The notes under the pieces were generated by a model, which did no database searches, was not told the DNA's origin, and was given only the letters and a program-made list of their open reading frames with translations. Shown piece after piece: positions 27,151-35,658 of a DNA stretch of 64,000 bases (position 1 is its first letter; every line of letters begins with the position of its first letter). Source of the DNA: Erythrobacter insulae (lineage in GTDB: Bacteria; Pseudomonadota; Alphaproteobacteria; Sphingomonadales; Sphingomonadaceae); assembly GCF_007004095.1 (NCBI RefSeq), contig NZ_VHJK01000002.1:235994-299993 (forward strand), written 5' to 3'. A program made the translations under genes and the position numbers.

Positions 27151-28281
27151 TTATTGGGCTGGACCGGTCAAACTAACAGAACCGCCGCCATGGCGTTCGA
27201 GTTCCCCAGTGATTTCAAGCTCTAGCAGAGCCATATGCACCGAGGCCGCATCGCCTCCTGATTGACGGATCAGCTCATCAACTGAGATTGGCGCAGTGGA
27301 AAGCAGGCTGGCCACATCATCCTTTGCGTAAGACGGATTGGCCGCTGCAAGTTCGCTGTAATCGAAATCCTGAGATTCTTCGGCCACCCGGAATGTCGAA
27401 CGCGGTGCGCCGGTAAAACCTTGCAACAGCTCGATAACTTCCTCTGCTGATTGGACAAGGACAGCCCCGTCACGGATCAGCTGATTGCAACCGAGGGAGC
27501 GCGTATCAAGCGGCGAACCCGGTATCGCCATAACCTCGCGGCCTGCCTCTCCAGCGAGGCGCGCGGTGATCAATGTGCCTGATTTTGGGGCTGCTTCCAC
27601 CACTAAAGTCCCGCTCGCCAGACCTGCGATGATGCGGTTGCGGCTGGGAAAATGGCGCCCGCGCGGTTCGGTACCGGGTGGCTGTTCTGCAATCAGCAAA
27701 CCTTCGGAGGCGATGCGTTCTTGCAGATCGGCGTGCTGCGGCGGATATGCAATTTCGATCCCGCTTGCGATGACGCCAATCGTGCGCGGAAATGCCCCCT
27801 CATGACTTGCCCCGTCGATGCCCCGAGCAAGGCCCGATACGACGGTAAAGCCGGCTTCGGAAAGCGCGCCGGCGAAATTGCGGGCCAGCTTGACCGAAGC
27901 GGCGCTCGCATTGCGCGCACCGACCATCGCGACGCATGGCCGGGATGCCAGCGACAGATCGCCGCGGCATGTGATTATCGGCGGCGCGCTTTCGATCTGC
28001 GCGAGCAATTCGGGATAATCGCCCTGATCATGAAACAGATAACGCGCGCCAGCTTTGCGAACGGCATTGACCTCTGCCTCTATCCGGTCAGGCGATGCCG
28101 CACGGTACGCAGTTTTGCCCCTACTCGCGAGGTCTGGCAGCGCCTCAAGCGCGGCCTCTGCTGTGCCAAAGCGGGCGAGCAGCTGTGCGTAGCTGACCGG
28201 GCCGATATTGGGCGAGCGCAGCAGGCGAATACGGGCGAATGCCTCCGCCTGCGTTAGCGAAGAAGACGCCGTTTCATTCAC
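27151..28281 (-). CDS. dprA: DNA-processing protein DprA
   Basis: DprA loads RecA on incoming single-stranded DNA during natural transformation. The Rossmann-type DNA-binding core is seen in VAMVGARNASAASVKLARNF, VVSGLARGIDGASHEGAF and GREVMAIPGSPLDTRSLG. An N-terminal HhH-like segment (SPNIGPVSYAQLLARFG) and a C-terminal winged helix (PISVDELIRQSGGDAASVHMALLELE) complete it. The length of 376 residues is normal. Its start overlaps the plsY stop as ATGA, a gene order common in proteobacteria. Confidence 0.95.
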   Translation of the reverse strand: MNETASSSLTQAEAFARIRLLRSPNIGPVSYAQLLARFGTAEAALEALPDLASRGKTAYRAASPDRIEAEVNAVRKAGARYLFHDQGDYPELLAQIESAPPIITCRGDLSLASRPCVAMVGARNASAASVKLARNFAGALSEAGFTVVSGLARGIDGASHEGAFPRTIGVIASGIEIAYPPQHADLQERIASEGLLIAEQPPGTEPRGRHFPSRNRIIAGLASGTLVVEAAPKSGTLITARLAGEAGREVMAIPGSPLDTRSLGCNQLIRDGAVLVQSAEEVIELLQGFTGAPRSTFRVAEESQDFDYSELAAANPSYAKDDVASLLSTAPISVDELIRQSGGDAASVHMALLELEITGELERHGGGSVSLTGPAQ

Positions 28282-28892
28282 TTTCCAGCGCCAACCTTCG
28301 GCTCTTCACCGCGTATCAACCGCCCGATATTGGCGCGGTGTTGGATTAAAACAATTACGGCAATCGCGATCAATGGGACGATTACAGCCGGGTATCCCAT
28401 CGCAAATCCCGCCACAGGCGCGGCAACAACTGTCGTCATCGAAGAAACCGAAGAAATGCGGCTGATCGCAAGGGTCGCGGCCCAGATCGCTGCGCTGACA
28501 AGCATCACGGGCCACGCCAAGGCGAGCAGCACACCGGCGGCGGTGGCAAAGCCTTTTCCGCCTTTGAATTTGAGCCACGGTGTAAAGCAATGTCCGGCAA
28601 CAGCAGCAATGGCCGCAATGCCGCCCAAATCGCTCCAAAACCCCGGTGCGGTGGCTTGGTCCTGAACAAACAAGATCGGCGCGATTAGCACCGGAAGCGC
28701 GCCTTTGGCTGCGTCTAACAGGACTGTTGCGGCAGCCAGCCCTTTGTTGCCTGTGCGCAGCACATTGGTCGCGCCGATGCTCCCGCTGCCAATGTCGCGC
28801 ACATCGCCCAGGCCGGCGGCTTTGGTTAGTAAAAGACCGAAGGGTATCGATCCGCATACAAAGCCCAGCAATGCTGCAAAAATCGGTTCCAT
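28278..28892 (-). CDS. plsY: Acyl-phosphate glycerol-3-phosphate acyltransferase
   Basis: This inner-membrane enzyme starts phospholipid synthesis from acyl-phosphate. Its conserved loops are SIPFGLLLTKAAGLGDVRDIGSGSIGATNVLRTG and FKGGKGFATAAG. About five membrane helices fill 204 residues, the normal length. It is first in a plsY-dprA-membrane-protein run and divergent from murI. Confidence 0.95.
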   Translation of the reverse strand: MEPIFAALLGFVCGSIPFGLLLTKAAGLGDVRDIGSGSIGATNVLRTGNKGLAAATVLLDAAKGALPVLIAPILFVQDQATAPGFWSDLGGIAAIAAVAGHCFTPWLKFKGGKGFATAAGVLLALAWPVMLVSAAIWAATLAISRISSVSSMTTVVAAPVAGFAMGYPAVIVPLIAIAVIVLIQHRANIGRLIRGEEPKVGAGK

Positions 28893-28983
28893 TATGGTCC
28901 TTCAGTCAAATGCTTGGTTCACTTTTGCCTGTGCCTAAGTAATAGACCGGGGAACGGCAAGTTCGCACTGGATAAATAGAGCC

Positions 28984-29781
28984 ATTACCGATCCATCCTC
29001 TCCTATACTGATCCTAGATACCGGCGTCGGCGGGCTGACGGTGTTGGAAGAGCTGCGCCATGCGCTGCCCGATGCTCCGGTGATTTTCGCCGCTGATCAG
29101 GCGGGTCTGCCATATGGCACTAAGACCGAAGCCGAAGTCGCAGCGCGCGTGTGCGGTCTGCTGGGCCGGATGGCAGAGCGGTATCGTCCGCGCTTGATCT
29201 GCATCGCCTGTAACACGGCCAGCACAATCGCCTTGGGAATGGTGCGCGATGTTCTGGAAATCCCGATTGTAGGCACTGTGCCCGCTATCAAACCCGCCGC
29301 GGCCCAGACAAAGACCGGGACCATTGGTCTGCTCGGAACCGAAGCGACAATTCGGCAGGCATATGTAGACAATCTTGAGCGCGAATTTGCGGCAGGCAAA
29401 GTCCTGATCCGCCATGCGGCTCCGGGCCTGGTTGAACCAGCCGAGGCCAAATTACGCGGGCAACCGGTGGATCAGGCAGAGATAAAAGCAGCGATTGCCG
29501 GCCTGCTTGCCAAACCCGGTGCAGAATCAATCGATACTGTCGTGCTGGCTTGCACCCACTTTCCGCTTCTGCGGTCGGAATTGGCGCAGGTGCTTGGCGA
29601 TCATGTAAGCTTGATTGACGGCGCCAAGGGAATTGCGCGGCGGATTGTCACGCTGACCCAAGGACAGGATTTCGCCGCCGGGCACCCGGATTTCGCCGTG
29701 ACGACAGGCCCCCTTGAAAGCTTCAAAGCGCTCTCGCCTGCTCTTGCCAAGCTTGGCATCAATGAAATCCGCGAATTCTAG
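28984..29781 (+). CDS. murI: Glutamate racemase with a non-standard start codon
   Basis: MurI makes D-glutamate for peptidoglycan. The two catalytic cysteines are in CNTAS and CTHFPLL, and LPYGTKTE is intact. The first standard start in frame (GTG at 29041) would remove LDTGVGGLTV, which holds the conserved Asp. The frame is open upstream to a TAA at 28936 with no ATG, GTG or TTG between. The expected N-terminus (M)TDPSSPILILD begins at an ATT at 28984. ATA at 29005 and CTG at 29008 are the only other candidates. The second motif residue is Thr (DTG) where most MurI have Ser. Confidence 0.88.
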   Translation: MTDPSSPILILDTGVGGLTVLEELRHALPDAPVIFAADQAGLPYGTKTEAEVAARVCGLLGRMAERYRPRLICIACNTASTIALGMVRDVLEIPIVGTVPAIKPAAAQTKTGTIGLLGTEATIRQAYVDNLEREFAAGKVLIRHAAPGLVEPAEAKLRGQPVDQAEIKAAIAGLLAKPGAESIDTVVLACTHFPLLRSELAQVLGDHVSLIDGAKGIARRIVTLTQGQDFAAGHPDFAVTTGPLESFKALSPALAKLGINEIREF

Positions 29782-29896
29782 CTGCGAGTCGATTGCAAAG
29801 ATCGCGGTGGCAAACGGGGAACCGATTGCCTAGTTCTATCGCTATAAAAGTCCGCCATTGCCGGCATCCGGAAAAACGACGCGCGCGAGAACACAC

Positions 29897-31117
29897 GTGA
29901 ACTACGATCAGATTTTCAACACTGCGATTGACCAGCTTCACGAAGAAGGCCGTTACCGGGTCTTTATCGATATCATGCGCACCAAAGGCGCGTATCCGAA
30001 CGCACGCTGTTTCCACGGCCACAACGGGCCGAAACCGATCACCGTGTGGTGCTCGAATGATTACCTTTGCATGGGCCAACATGAAAAGGTCATCGGCGCG
30101 ATGGAGAACGCATTGCATGATGTCGGTGCAGGCTCAGGCGGCACGCGCAATATCGGCGGCAACACGCACCTTCATGTTGAGCTGGAAAAAGAGCTGGCCC
30201 AGCTGCACGGAAAAGACAGCGCTTTGACTTTCACAAGCGGTTACGTGTCGAATGACGCGACCCTTTCAACACTGGGCAAGCTGTTGCCGGGCTGTGTGAT
30301 ATTCTCCGACGCTTTGAACCATGCCAGCATGATCGCGGGAATTCGCAATTCTGGCTGTGAAAAACGCGTTTTCCGCCACAATGATATGGCGCATCTCGAA
30401 GAAATGCTCGCCGCAGAAGACCCCGAAGCGCCCAAAGTGATCGCGTTTGAAAGCGTGTATTCGATGGAAGGCGACGTCGCGCCGATCCACGCGATCTGCG
30501 ACCTCGCCGAGAAATACAACGCGCTCACGTACATCGATGAAGTTCACGCTGTTGGCATGTATGGCGAGAATGGCGGCGGCATTTCGCAACGCGATAATGC
30601 GGCGCACCGGATAGACATTATCGAAGGCACACTGGGCAAAGCGTTTGGGGTGATGGGCGGCTATATCGCGGCCGATACCCGGATCGTCGATTGCATCCGG
30701 TCCTATGCACCCGGTTTCATTTTCACCACTTCGCTATCGCCAGTGCTGGTCGCCGGAGTGCTGGCATCGGTAAAGCACCTCAAATCGTCCAGCGTAGAAC
30801 GCAATGCGCAGCAACAGGCTGCCGCGATGCTCAAGCTGAAATTTGCAGAAGCGGGTTTGCCAGTCATGGACAGCGTTACCCACATCGTGCCGCTGATGGT
30901 GGGCGACCCGATCCGCGCCAAGAAGATCAGCGATATTCTGCTCGCGGAATACGGGGTCTATGTCCAACCGATCAATTTCCCCACCGTACCTCGCGGCACA
31001 GAACGTCTGCGATTTACACCTGGCCCCAATCACAGTGAAATCATGATGGACGAGCTGACAGATGCTCTTGTCGAAATCTGGGACCGGCTCGATATGGAAT
31101 TGCGCAAAGCCGCCTGA
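29897..31117 (+). CDS. hemA: 5-aminolevulinate synthase
   Basis: This PLP enzyme condenses glycine and succinyl-CoA to 5-aminolevulinate, the first step of tetrapyrrole synthesis in alphaproteobacteria. The start is a GTG at 29897, giving (M)[20 protein letters not shown], the usual N-terminus. The PLP lysine is K248 in [16 protein letters not shown]. The glycine-rich [17 protein letters not shown] loop is intact. The length is 406 residues. It shares the succinyl-CoA pool with the methylmalonyl-CoA pathway genes of this window. Confidence 0.97.
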   Translation: MNYDQIFNTAIDQLHEEGRYRVFIDIMRTKGAYPNARCFHGHNGPKPITVWCSNDYLCMGQHEKVIGAMENALHDVGAGSGGTRNIGGNTHLHVELEKELAQLHGKDSALTFTSGYVSNDATLSTLGKLLPGCVIFSDALNHASMIAGIRNSGCEKRVFRHNDMAHLEEMLAAEDPEAPKVIAFESVYSMEGDVAPIHAICDLAEKYNALTYIDEVHAVGMYGENGGGISQRDNAAHRIDIIEGTLGKAFGVMGGYIAADTRIVDCIRSYAPGFIFTTSLSPVLVAGVLASVKHLKSSSVERNAQQQAAAMLKLKFAEAGLPVMDSVTHIVPLMVGDPIRAKKISDILLAEYGVYVQPINFPTVPRGTERLRFTPGPNHSEIMMDELTDALVEIWDRLDMELRKAA

Positions 31118-31148
31118 TCGCGCATCCTCCCTGTTGAGGGAGAAAGAA

Positions 31149-32006
31149 ATGGCCACCACGTTTGACCGCACGGCGTACGATACAGGCGCGCTCGATATCA
31201 GGCCCCTAACACCGGCTATCGGAGCGGAAATTCGCGGAATCGATCTGTCGGCATCTGATGTTGGCAAACGGGTTCCAGAAATTCGGACTGCCCTGCTTAA
31301 TCATGGGGTTATCTTTTTTCGAGATCAGGATCTTAGCCAAGAGCAGCATATCGCTTTTGCGCGCCATTTTGGTGATCTGGAAGTTCACCCGGCGACACCC
31401 AAAGATCAGCCAAACCCAGAGGTTCTGCGCATCTCGCATGGGCCCAGGAGCCGGGGTCAGGAGAATTACTGGCATTCTGACGTCACGTGGCGGGAAAAAC
31501 CTTCGCTCGGCAGTATTCTGTTAGCGCGTGAGGTGCCCGAATGCGGCGGCGACACTCTATTTGCCAACATGCATCTCGCTTACGAGCGCCTGTCCGACAA
31601 AATGAAAGAGTTTTGCGAGGGCCTTACAGCCGTTCACGATATCAGCAGAGTGTTTGCCAAACGATTGGGCAAAGCGCCCGAAGACTTGCACGAGAAATTT
31701 CCGCCGGTACGCCATCCAGTTATCCGGACCCACCCCGAAACAGGCGAACGGGTAATTTACGTCAACACCGCCTTTACTTCGCATATCGAAGGCGTGTCGA
31801 ACGAAGAAAGCCAGTGGCTGCTTGCCCACCTCTACAAGACCGCGATGGATGCCGAAATCCAATGCCGGTTCCAATGGAAAGCGGGATCGATTGCATTCTG
31901 GGACAACCGCGTGTGCCAGCATTTGGCAGTCTCCGATTACTTCCCTGATCGCCGGGTGATGGAGCGCGTCACAGTCGAGGGCGATGCGCCCTACTTCAAA
32001 ATATAG
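31149..32006 (+). CDS. TauD/TfdA-family Fe(II)/2-oxoglutarate dioxygenase
   Basis: This non-haem iron dioxygenase has 285 residues. The 2-His-1-Asp facial triad is visible as H and D in NYWHSDVTW and the distal H in NRVCQHLAVSDY. The 2-oxoglutarate-binding Arg lies in the last 20 residues (PDRRVMERVTVEG). The start at 31149 follows a GGGAG site. Taurine dioxygenase, alkylsulfatase and 2,4-D dioxygenase share this fold. No sulfonate transporter is nearby, so the substrate is open. Confidence 0.9.
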   Translation: MATTFDRTAYDTGALDIRPLTPAIGAEIRGIDLSASDVGKRVPEIRTALLNHGVIFFRDQDLSQEQHIAFARHFGDLEVHPATPKDQPNPEVLRISHGPRSRGQENYWHSDVTWREKPSLGSILLAREVPECGGDTLFANMHLAYERLSDKMKEFCEGLTAVHDISRVFAKRLGKAPEDLHEKFPPVRHPVIRTHPETGERVIYVNTAFTSHIEGVSNEESQWLLAHLYKTAMDAEIQCRFQWKAGSIAFWDNRVCQHLAVSDYFPDRRVMERVTVEGDAPYFKI

Positions 32007-32106
32007 CTCGCTGAATGCCTCATAAATCTGTGCTGATGTCGCTGTGATACATTGGGTTTTTACTGCCTGAGAATAACTCCCAGCGCTTGGGATCGCAGGA
32101 GGGATT

Positions 32107-33150
32107 ATGAAACGTATCAGAAATTTGGGCGCGGCTGCGCTGGCACTGGCTTTGGTTGCATGCGGAGGCGGGGGTGGCAGTTCCCCTCCCCCTCAAACAG
32201 GAGGCGGCAGCTCTGGCGGCGGCAGTTCCGGTGGCGGAACACCCGCCCCATCGCCCGCACCAACATACACCGAATTTGCAAGCCTGACCGGCAATCAGAC
32301 ATTTCAGAGCGCCTGTTCAGGCTTCGAACTGGGCTTTAACTTTGCCACGTTCCCGTCGACTTCGTTCACGAACGGGTTCGGCTTTGACTTTACCGCAGCG
32401 ACCGACGTGTGGACCATTTCGCCCGCGACAGGTTTTTCCGCTTTCGATGCGAACCTTTCATTTGGATCGGCTGATTTGCAAAGCTCTTCGGCAGAGGGAA
32501 CAGCGAGCTATCGGAGACAGGATGCCAACGGACAAACCGAACTGTTTCGGTACGGGTTCGTGTCTTCGCTTTCTCCAGCACCGGCATACGCAAGAAGCCT
32601 GCAACTTTCCGCGATTCTACCAAACGGCAATCGCGGGATATTCCGTTGCACCTTTGGCGTAACCACTCAGCTAAGCGATCCAATTCCGACCGTGACAGCG
32701 TCAAGCGGGTTTATATCATATGGCAGTTACAGCATCGAAGGCGATGCCTACGTAAGAGCCTCAGACGGAACGACGCAGCAATTCTCGCTGGACCGCTCAA
32801 ACATAGATTTCCGAGCGAATCCTGCGGATGGATCGATCCGGGTTGGAATAGAAGCAATCGGCCGGGAATTCCTTTCAACCGGAGCTCTTTCTGATCAGGA
32901 AACAGCGCTCGGAACTGCGCAGGGCGACACGTCCATCGATGGATCCGAACAGAATTTCTCGGGCCTAATGAATGGCACAAGTCCTGACGGCAATTTCTTT
33001 GGCGGAGGGTTCGGAGGCTGGTTCTTTGGACCCCAGGGCGCAGAGCTCGGGATGGTATTCGAATTCTTCATCAACCGCGCGGATGGGTCGGTTGTGATTA
33101 TGTCAGGCGTCGTCACCGGCACTGGACAGGATGAATTCGTCCCGGTTTAA
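32107..33150 (+). CDS. Lipoprotein of unknown function
   Basis: This protein of 347 residues has a lipoprotein signal (ALALVAC lipobox, Cys19). A low-complexity linker of Gly, Ser and Pro runs to about residue 55. The rest is a beta-rich acidic domain rich in Phe, Ser, Thr and Gly. The C-terminal GGGFGGWFFGPQGAELGMVFEF and VVIMSGVVTGTGQDEFVPV resemble the transferrin-binding-protein-B-like/Slam-dependent lipoprotein barrel ending. That resemblance is weak. A GGAGG site precedes the ATG. The membrane leaflet is unknown. Confidence 0.75.
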   Translation: MKRIRNLGAAALALALVACGGGGGSSPPPQTGGGSSGGGSSGGGTPAPSPAPTYTEFASLTGNQTFQSACSGFELGFNFATFPSTSFTNGFGFDFTAATDVWTISPATGFSAFDANLSFGSADLQSSSAEGTASYRRQDANGQTELFRYGFVSSLSPAPAYARSLQLSAILPNGNRGIFRCTFGVTTQLSDPIPTVTASSGFISYGSYSIEGDAYVRASDGTTQQFSLDRSNIDFRANPADGSIRVGIEAIGREFLSTGALSDQETALGTAQGDTSIDGSEQNFSGLMNGTSPDGNFFGGGFGGWFFGPQGAELGMVFEFFINRADGSVVIMSGVVTGTGQDEFVPV

Positions 33151-33191
33151 ACCCAGCGCAATCAGCGGTTGAACCGCCAGCGCTTTCACTC

Positions 33192-33244
33192 CGCTCATCT
33201 CTCCGCTAGCAGACTGAAAACGTCTGAGACAGGAGAGATGAGTG
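33192..33244 (+). promoter_or_regulatory. Hairpin sequestering the ribosome-binding site and GTG start of the nitroreductase gene
   Basis: CTCATCTCTCC (33194-33204) is an exact reverse complement of GGAGAGATGAG (33232-33242). A G-U and a C-G pair extend the stem through the whole GTG start codon at 33242-33244. An inner stem, CAGAC/GTCTG, pairs 33210-33214 with 33222-33226. The Shine-Dalgarno AGGAG at 33231-33235 is inside the stem. A fold like this would block translation unless melted by heat, ligand or antisense RNA. Confidence 0.6.
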
Positions 33245-33934
33245 AGCGGAACGCCAGACCAAAAGTATGATGAAGTGGTGCGTGGACGCCGTTCGATCCG
33301 GGGTTATCTGGACAAGCCGGTCGAGCGCGAATTGATCGAAGAGGTGCTTTCGCTTGCGATGCGATCACCCACTTCGATGAATACCCAGCCGTGGCATTTC
33401 CACGTCATCACCGGCGAGCCGCTGGACCGCATCCGCAAAGGCAACACAGAGCGCATCCTTGCCGGAGAACCGGACAGCCGGGAATTTCGCCGGGGCGAAC
33501 CATTCGCCGGCGTCCACCGGGACCGCCAGGTTGAAGTCGCCAAGCAGCTGTTCGGTGCGATGGGCATTGAACGCGATGACAAGGACAAACGCCAGGACTG
33601 GGTCCTGCGCGGGTTTCGGCAATTCGACGCACCTGTCTGCGTTATTGTCACCTATGATCGTGAGCTTTCCAGCAGCGATGACACCGCCTTTGATTGCGGT
33701 GCGGCAACGACTGCACTGGTCAATGCGGCATGGTCCCGCGGGCTTGGCTGCGTCATCAACTCGCAAGGCATCATGCAAAGCCCGGTGGTGCGCGAACACG
33801 CCGGCATTCCTGATGATCAGGTGATCATGAAAGCCGTTGCGATGGGGTGGCCTGATCCGGACTTTCCGGCCAACGCGGTATACACCCACCGGAAAGAACC
33901 GGTGGACGCCATGCGGTTCGTCGGGTTCGATTAA
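33242..33934 (+). CDS. Nitroreductase family protein
   Basis: This FMN-dependent oxidoreductase has 230 residues. The FMN phosphate-binding segment is RGRRSIRGYLDKPV near the start. RSPTSMNTQPWHFHVITG and the late GWPDPDFPAN are typical of the family. The start is a GTG at 33242 with an AGGAG site, both within a strong hairpin. Substrates in the family range from nitroaromatics to quinones and flavins, so the role is not fixed. It is monocistronic as far as can be seen. Confidence 0.9.
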   Translation: MSGTPDQKYDEVVRGRRSIRGYLDKPVERELIEEVLSLAMRSPTSMNTQPWHFHVITGEPLDRIRKGNTERILAGEPDSREFRRGEPFAGVHRDRQVEVAKQLFGAMGIERDDKDKRQDWVLRGFRQFDAPVCVIVTYDRELSSSDDTAFDCGAATTALVNAAWSRGLGCVINSQGIMQSPVVREHAGIPDDQVIMKAVAMGWPDPDFPANAVYTHRKEPVDAMRFVGFD

Positions 33935-34085
33935 ACCCGCCGCCGCACCGTGCCTTCAGATTAATCAGTCACGGTTCGCCGCATCTTACGCCCGAATTAA
34001 CCCTCCCTGTTGCAGTTAGGCTTGTAAAATCATCCGACAGACGGAGAACCTGCTTCCAGCGGGGCAAGGTTAGAGGAGCAGAATA

Positions 34086-35009
34086 ATGATCAACACTTCA
34101 AACAGGTCGCGCAGCTTGGCGCTCGCGGCTTTCGTTTCAATGGCAGCGCCATCCGCATTGGCAGCGCAAGACGAAGGTCCGGTCCGGGTTTCGGCGCAGA
34201 CGCAGGAAGACGTTCTGACGACGGTAACGGGCTCACCACCAGCCGATTTGACCGGCCTGACGCAAGGCCCCGAAATCGAAGGGCTGATTTCCGCCCGCAA
34301 CGGGGACAGAGTTCAGATTACCGCACCAGACGGTAGCAAAACGGTCGTGACCCTTGGCAGCGGAACGGTGATCAAGGCCAAAGGCGGATTTTTGGGAATG
34401 GGGCGCACTGCGCTTACACCGGATGCTTTGCTGAATGGTCTGCCAGTGAGCGTTGAGACAGTCGAATGGGCCAATCGCCTGGTCGCGACCGAAATTGGTC
34501 TCAGCAACAAAGATCTCAAAACGGCGGCGATGATCCGTAATGGAACCAATCAGCGTTTCGAACAACAAGGTGCCCGTATCACGCAAAACGCAGCCGCCAC
34601 CGAAGCACTGCGTGGCCGGTTCGGCGATATTGACCAGTACAATCTCAAAGGCACAACCAACGTCTATTTCGACAGCGGCAAATACAGCCTTTCACCCGAA
34701 GCACGCGGAGAGCTGTGCCGAGCGGCAGAGGATGCAGAGGCGATGGACAATGCCTTGCTTTTGGTTGTTGGATACACCGATTCCACTGGCAGTTATGAAA
34801 TCAACCAGGAGTTGAGCGAAAAGCGCGCAGGCCGCGTGGTCAATTTCCTTCAGCAGGAATGCCGCTGGAAACCTTACCGGATGCTCACACCGACAGGTAT
34901 GGCGGCCTCCGATCCGGCGGCCGATAATGCTAGCGAATATGGCAAAGCGCAAAACCGCCGCGTTGCAGTCAATATCCTCGTCAGCAAGAGCGTCGATGGG
35001 TTAAACTAA
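34086..35009 (+). CDS. OmpA-domain periplasmic/outer-membrane protein
   Basis: A signal peptide (cut after ALAAQ) leads 307 residues. The N-terminal half has a small beta domain (VQITAPDGSKTVVTLGSGTVIKAK). The C-terminal OmpA peptidoglycan-binding domain starts near residue 195 with VYFDSGKYSLSPEARGEL and continues with GYTDSTGSYEINQELSEKRAGRVVNFL and the final NRRVAVNI. There is no N-terminal beta-barrel, so it is a soluble or linker-type OmpA protein holding the cell wall. A GAGGAG site precedes the ATG. Confidence 0.88.
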   Translation: MINTSNRSRSLALAAFVSMAAPSALAAQDEGPVRVSAQTQEDVLTTVTGSPPADLTGLTQGPEIEGLISARNGDRVQITAPDGSKTVVTLGSGTVIKAKGGFLGMGRTALTPDALLNGLPVSVETVEWANRLVATEIGLSNKDLKTAAMIRNGTNQRFEQQGARITQNAAATEALRGRFGDIDQYNLKGTTNVYFDSGKYSLSPEARGELCRAAEDAEAMDNALLLVVGYTDSTGSYEINQELSEKRAGRVVNFLQQECRWKPYRMLTPTGMAASDPAADNASEYGKAQNRRVAVNILVSKSVDGLN

Positions 35010-35014
35010 GAGCT

Positions 35015-35087
35015 AAAAGGGCGGGCTTTGATCCGGCCTTTTTGATGAAGAATAGGAATAGGAGGGCGGGTCTTATGGCCCGCCCTT
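35015..35087 (+). terminator. Two tandem hairpins after the OmpA-domain gene
   Basis: The first is an imperfect stem, AAAAGG.CGG with CCG.CCTTTT, ending in TTTTT at 35039-35043. The second is a perfect 8-pair stem, AGGGCGGG/CCCGCCCT (35063-35070 with 35079-35086), with an eight-base loop. Together they should stop transcription from the OmpA gene. Confidence 0.65.
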
Positions 35088-35297
35088 CCCGCTTTTACGG
35101 GCAAGCCAGAGGCTGGCGCGCGCGCCACAAGACCAATCAGACGCCCGGCATATCAGGCTCGATTGAAGGCATGGGGCAATGCAGCAGGGGATTTGGCTGC
35201 ATCACGGCAGGCGCATTGTAAAAGGTGCGCCCCTACACCGGCACCCGTTTGCCAGACCTCGGCAAAAACACGAAACGGGGCGCTCGGCGGCTGAAAA
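35088..35297. other. Intergenic stretch with no gene seen
   Basis: Together with the terminators above, this makes a 290-base gap between the OmpA gene and the convergent small gene. No family-like frame, tRNA or clear promoter is seen. Confidence 0.4.
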
Positions 35298-35552
35298 TCA
35301 TTGGGTGGACGCCATCATATCCATGAAATTGCGCGCCGCCTCCCTATCTGCTTCGTCTTCGAAAGCTACGTCCAGATCGGGCGCAGCATCCAGAATGTGC
35401 AGCAGGCTCCAAAGGGCAAATCGCTTTCCACGGTCGCTTTCAAGCCCAAAATCGACAAGCATCCTATCCGTGGCCATCGGGATCGCGTCTACCTGGACCT
35501 GCCCCAGATCCGTGGTGCCAAAATAGCGTTGCAGCAAGTTTTCCATATCCAT
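35298..35552 (-). CDS. Small conserved hypothetical protein
   Basis: This acidic protein of 82-84 residues starts MENLLQRYFGTTDLGQV. The first ATG (35552) or third codon (35546) could start it. It is predicted to be helical, with no signal peptide and no Cys. The compact composition and Asp-rich C-terminus (DAAPDLDVAFEDEADREAAR) look like a real small cytoplasmic protein. I cannot assign a family. It is divergent from the ABC-F gene with about 106 bases between starts. Confidence 0.65.
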   Translation of the reverse strand: MDMENLLQRYFGTTDLGQVQVDAIPMATDRMLVDFGLESDRGKRFALWSLLHILDAAPDLDVAFEDEADREAARNFMDMMASTQ

Positions 35553-35658
35553 GATCTGGCGCTAAACCTCTCACCGCACGAAGCAAGTGTTCAATCAAAT
35601 TGCCCCTTCGCCATCAAAGTCGTTGGGCCATGCGTTGGGAGTTGCTAGAGGCGCGGTC

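Noticed and set aside
29041..29781. Glutamate racemase starting at GTG 29041
   Set aside because: This start would delete the conserved Asp-containing LDTGVGG motif needed for catalysis, so the gene must begin upstream.
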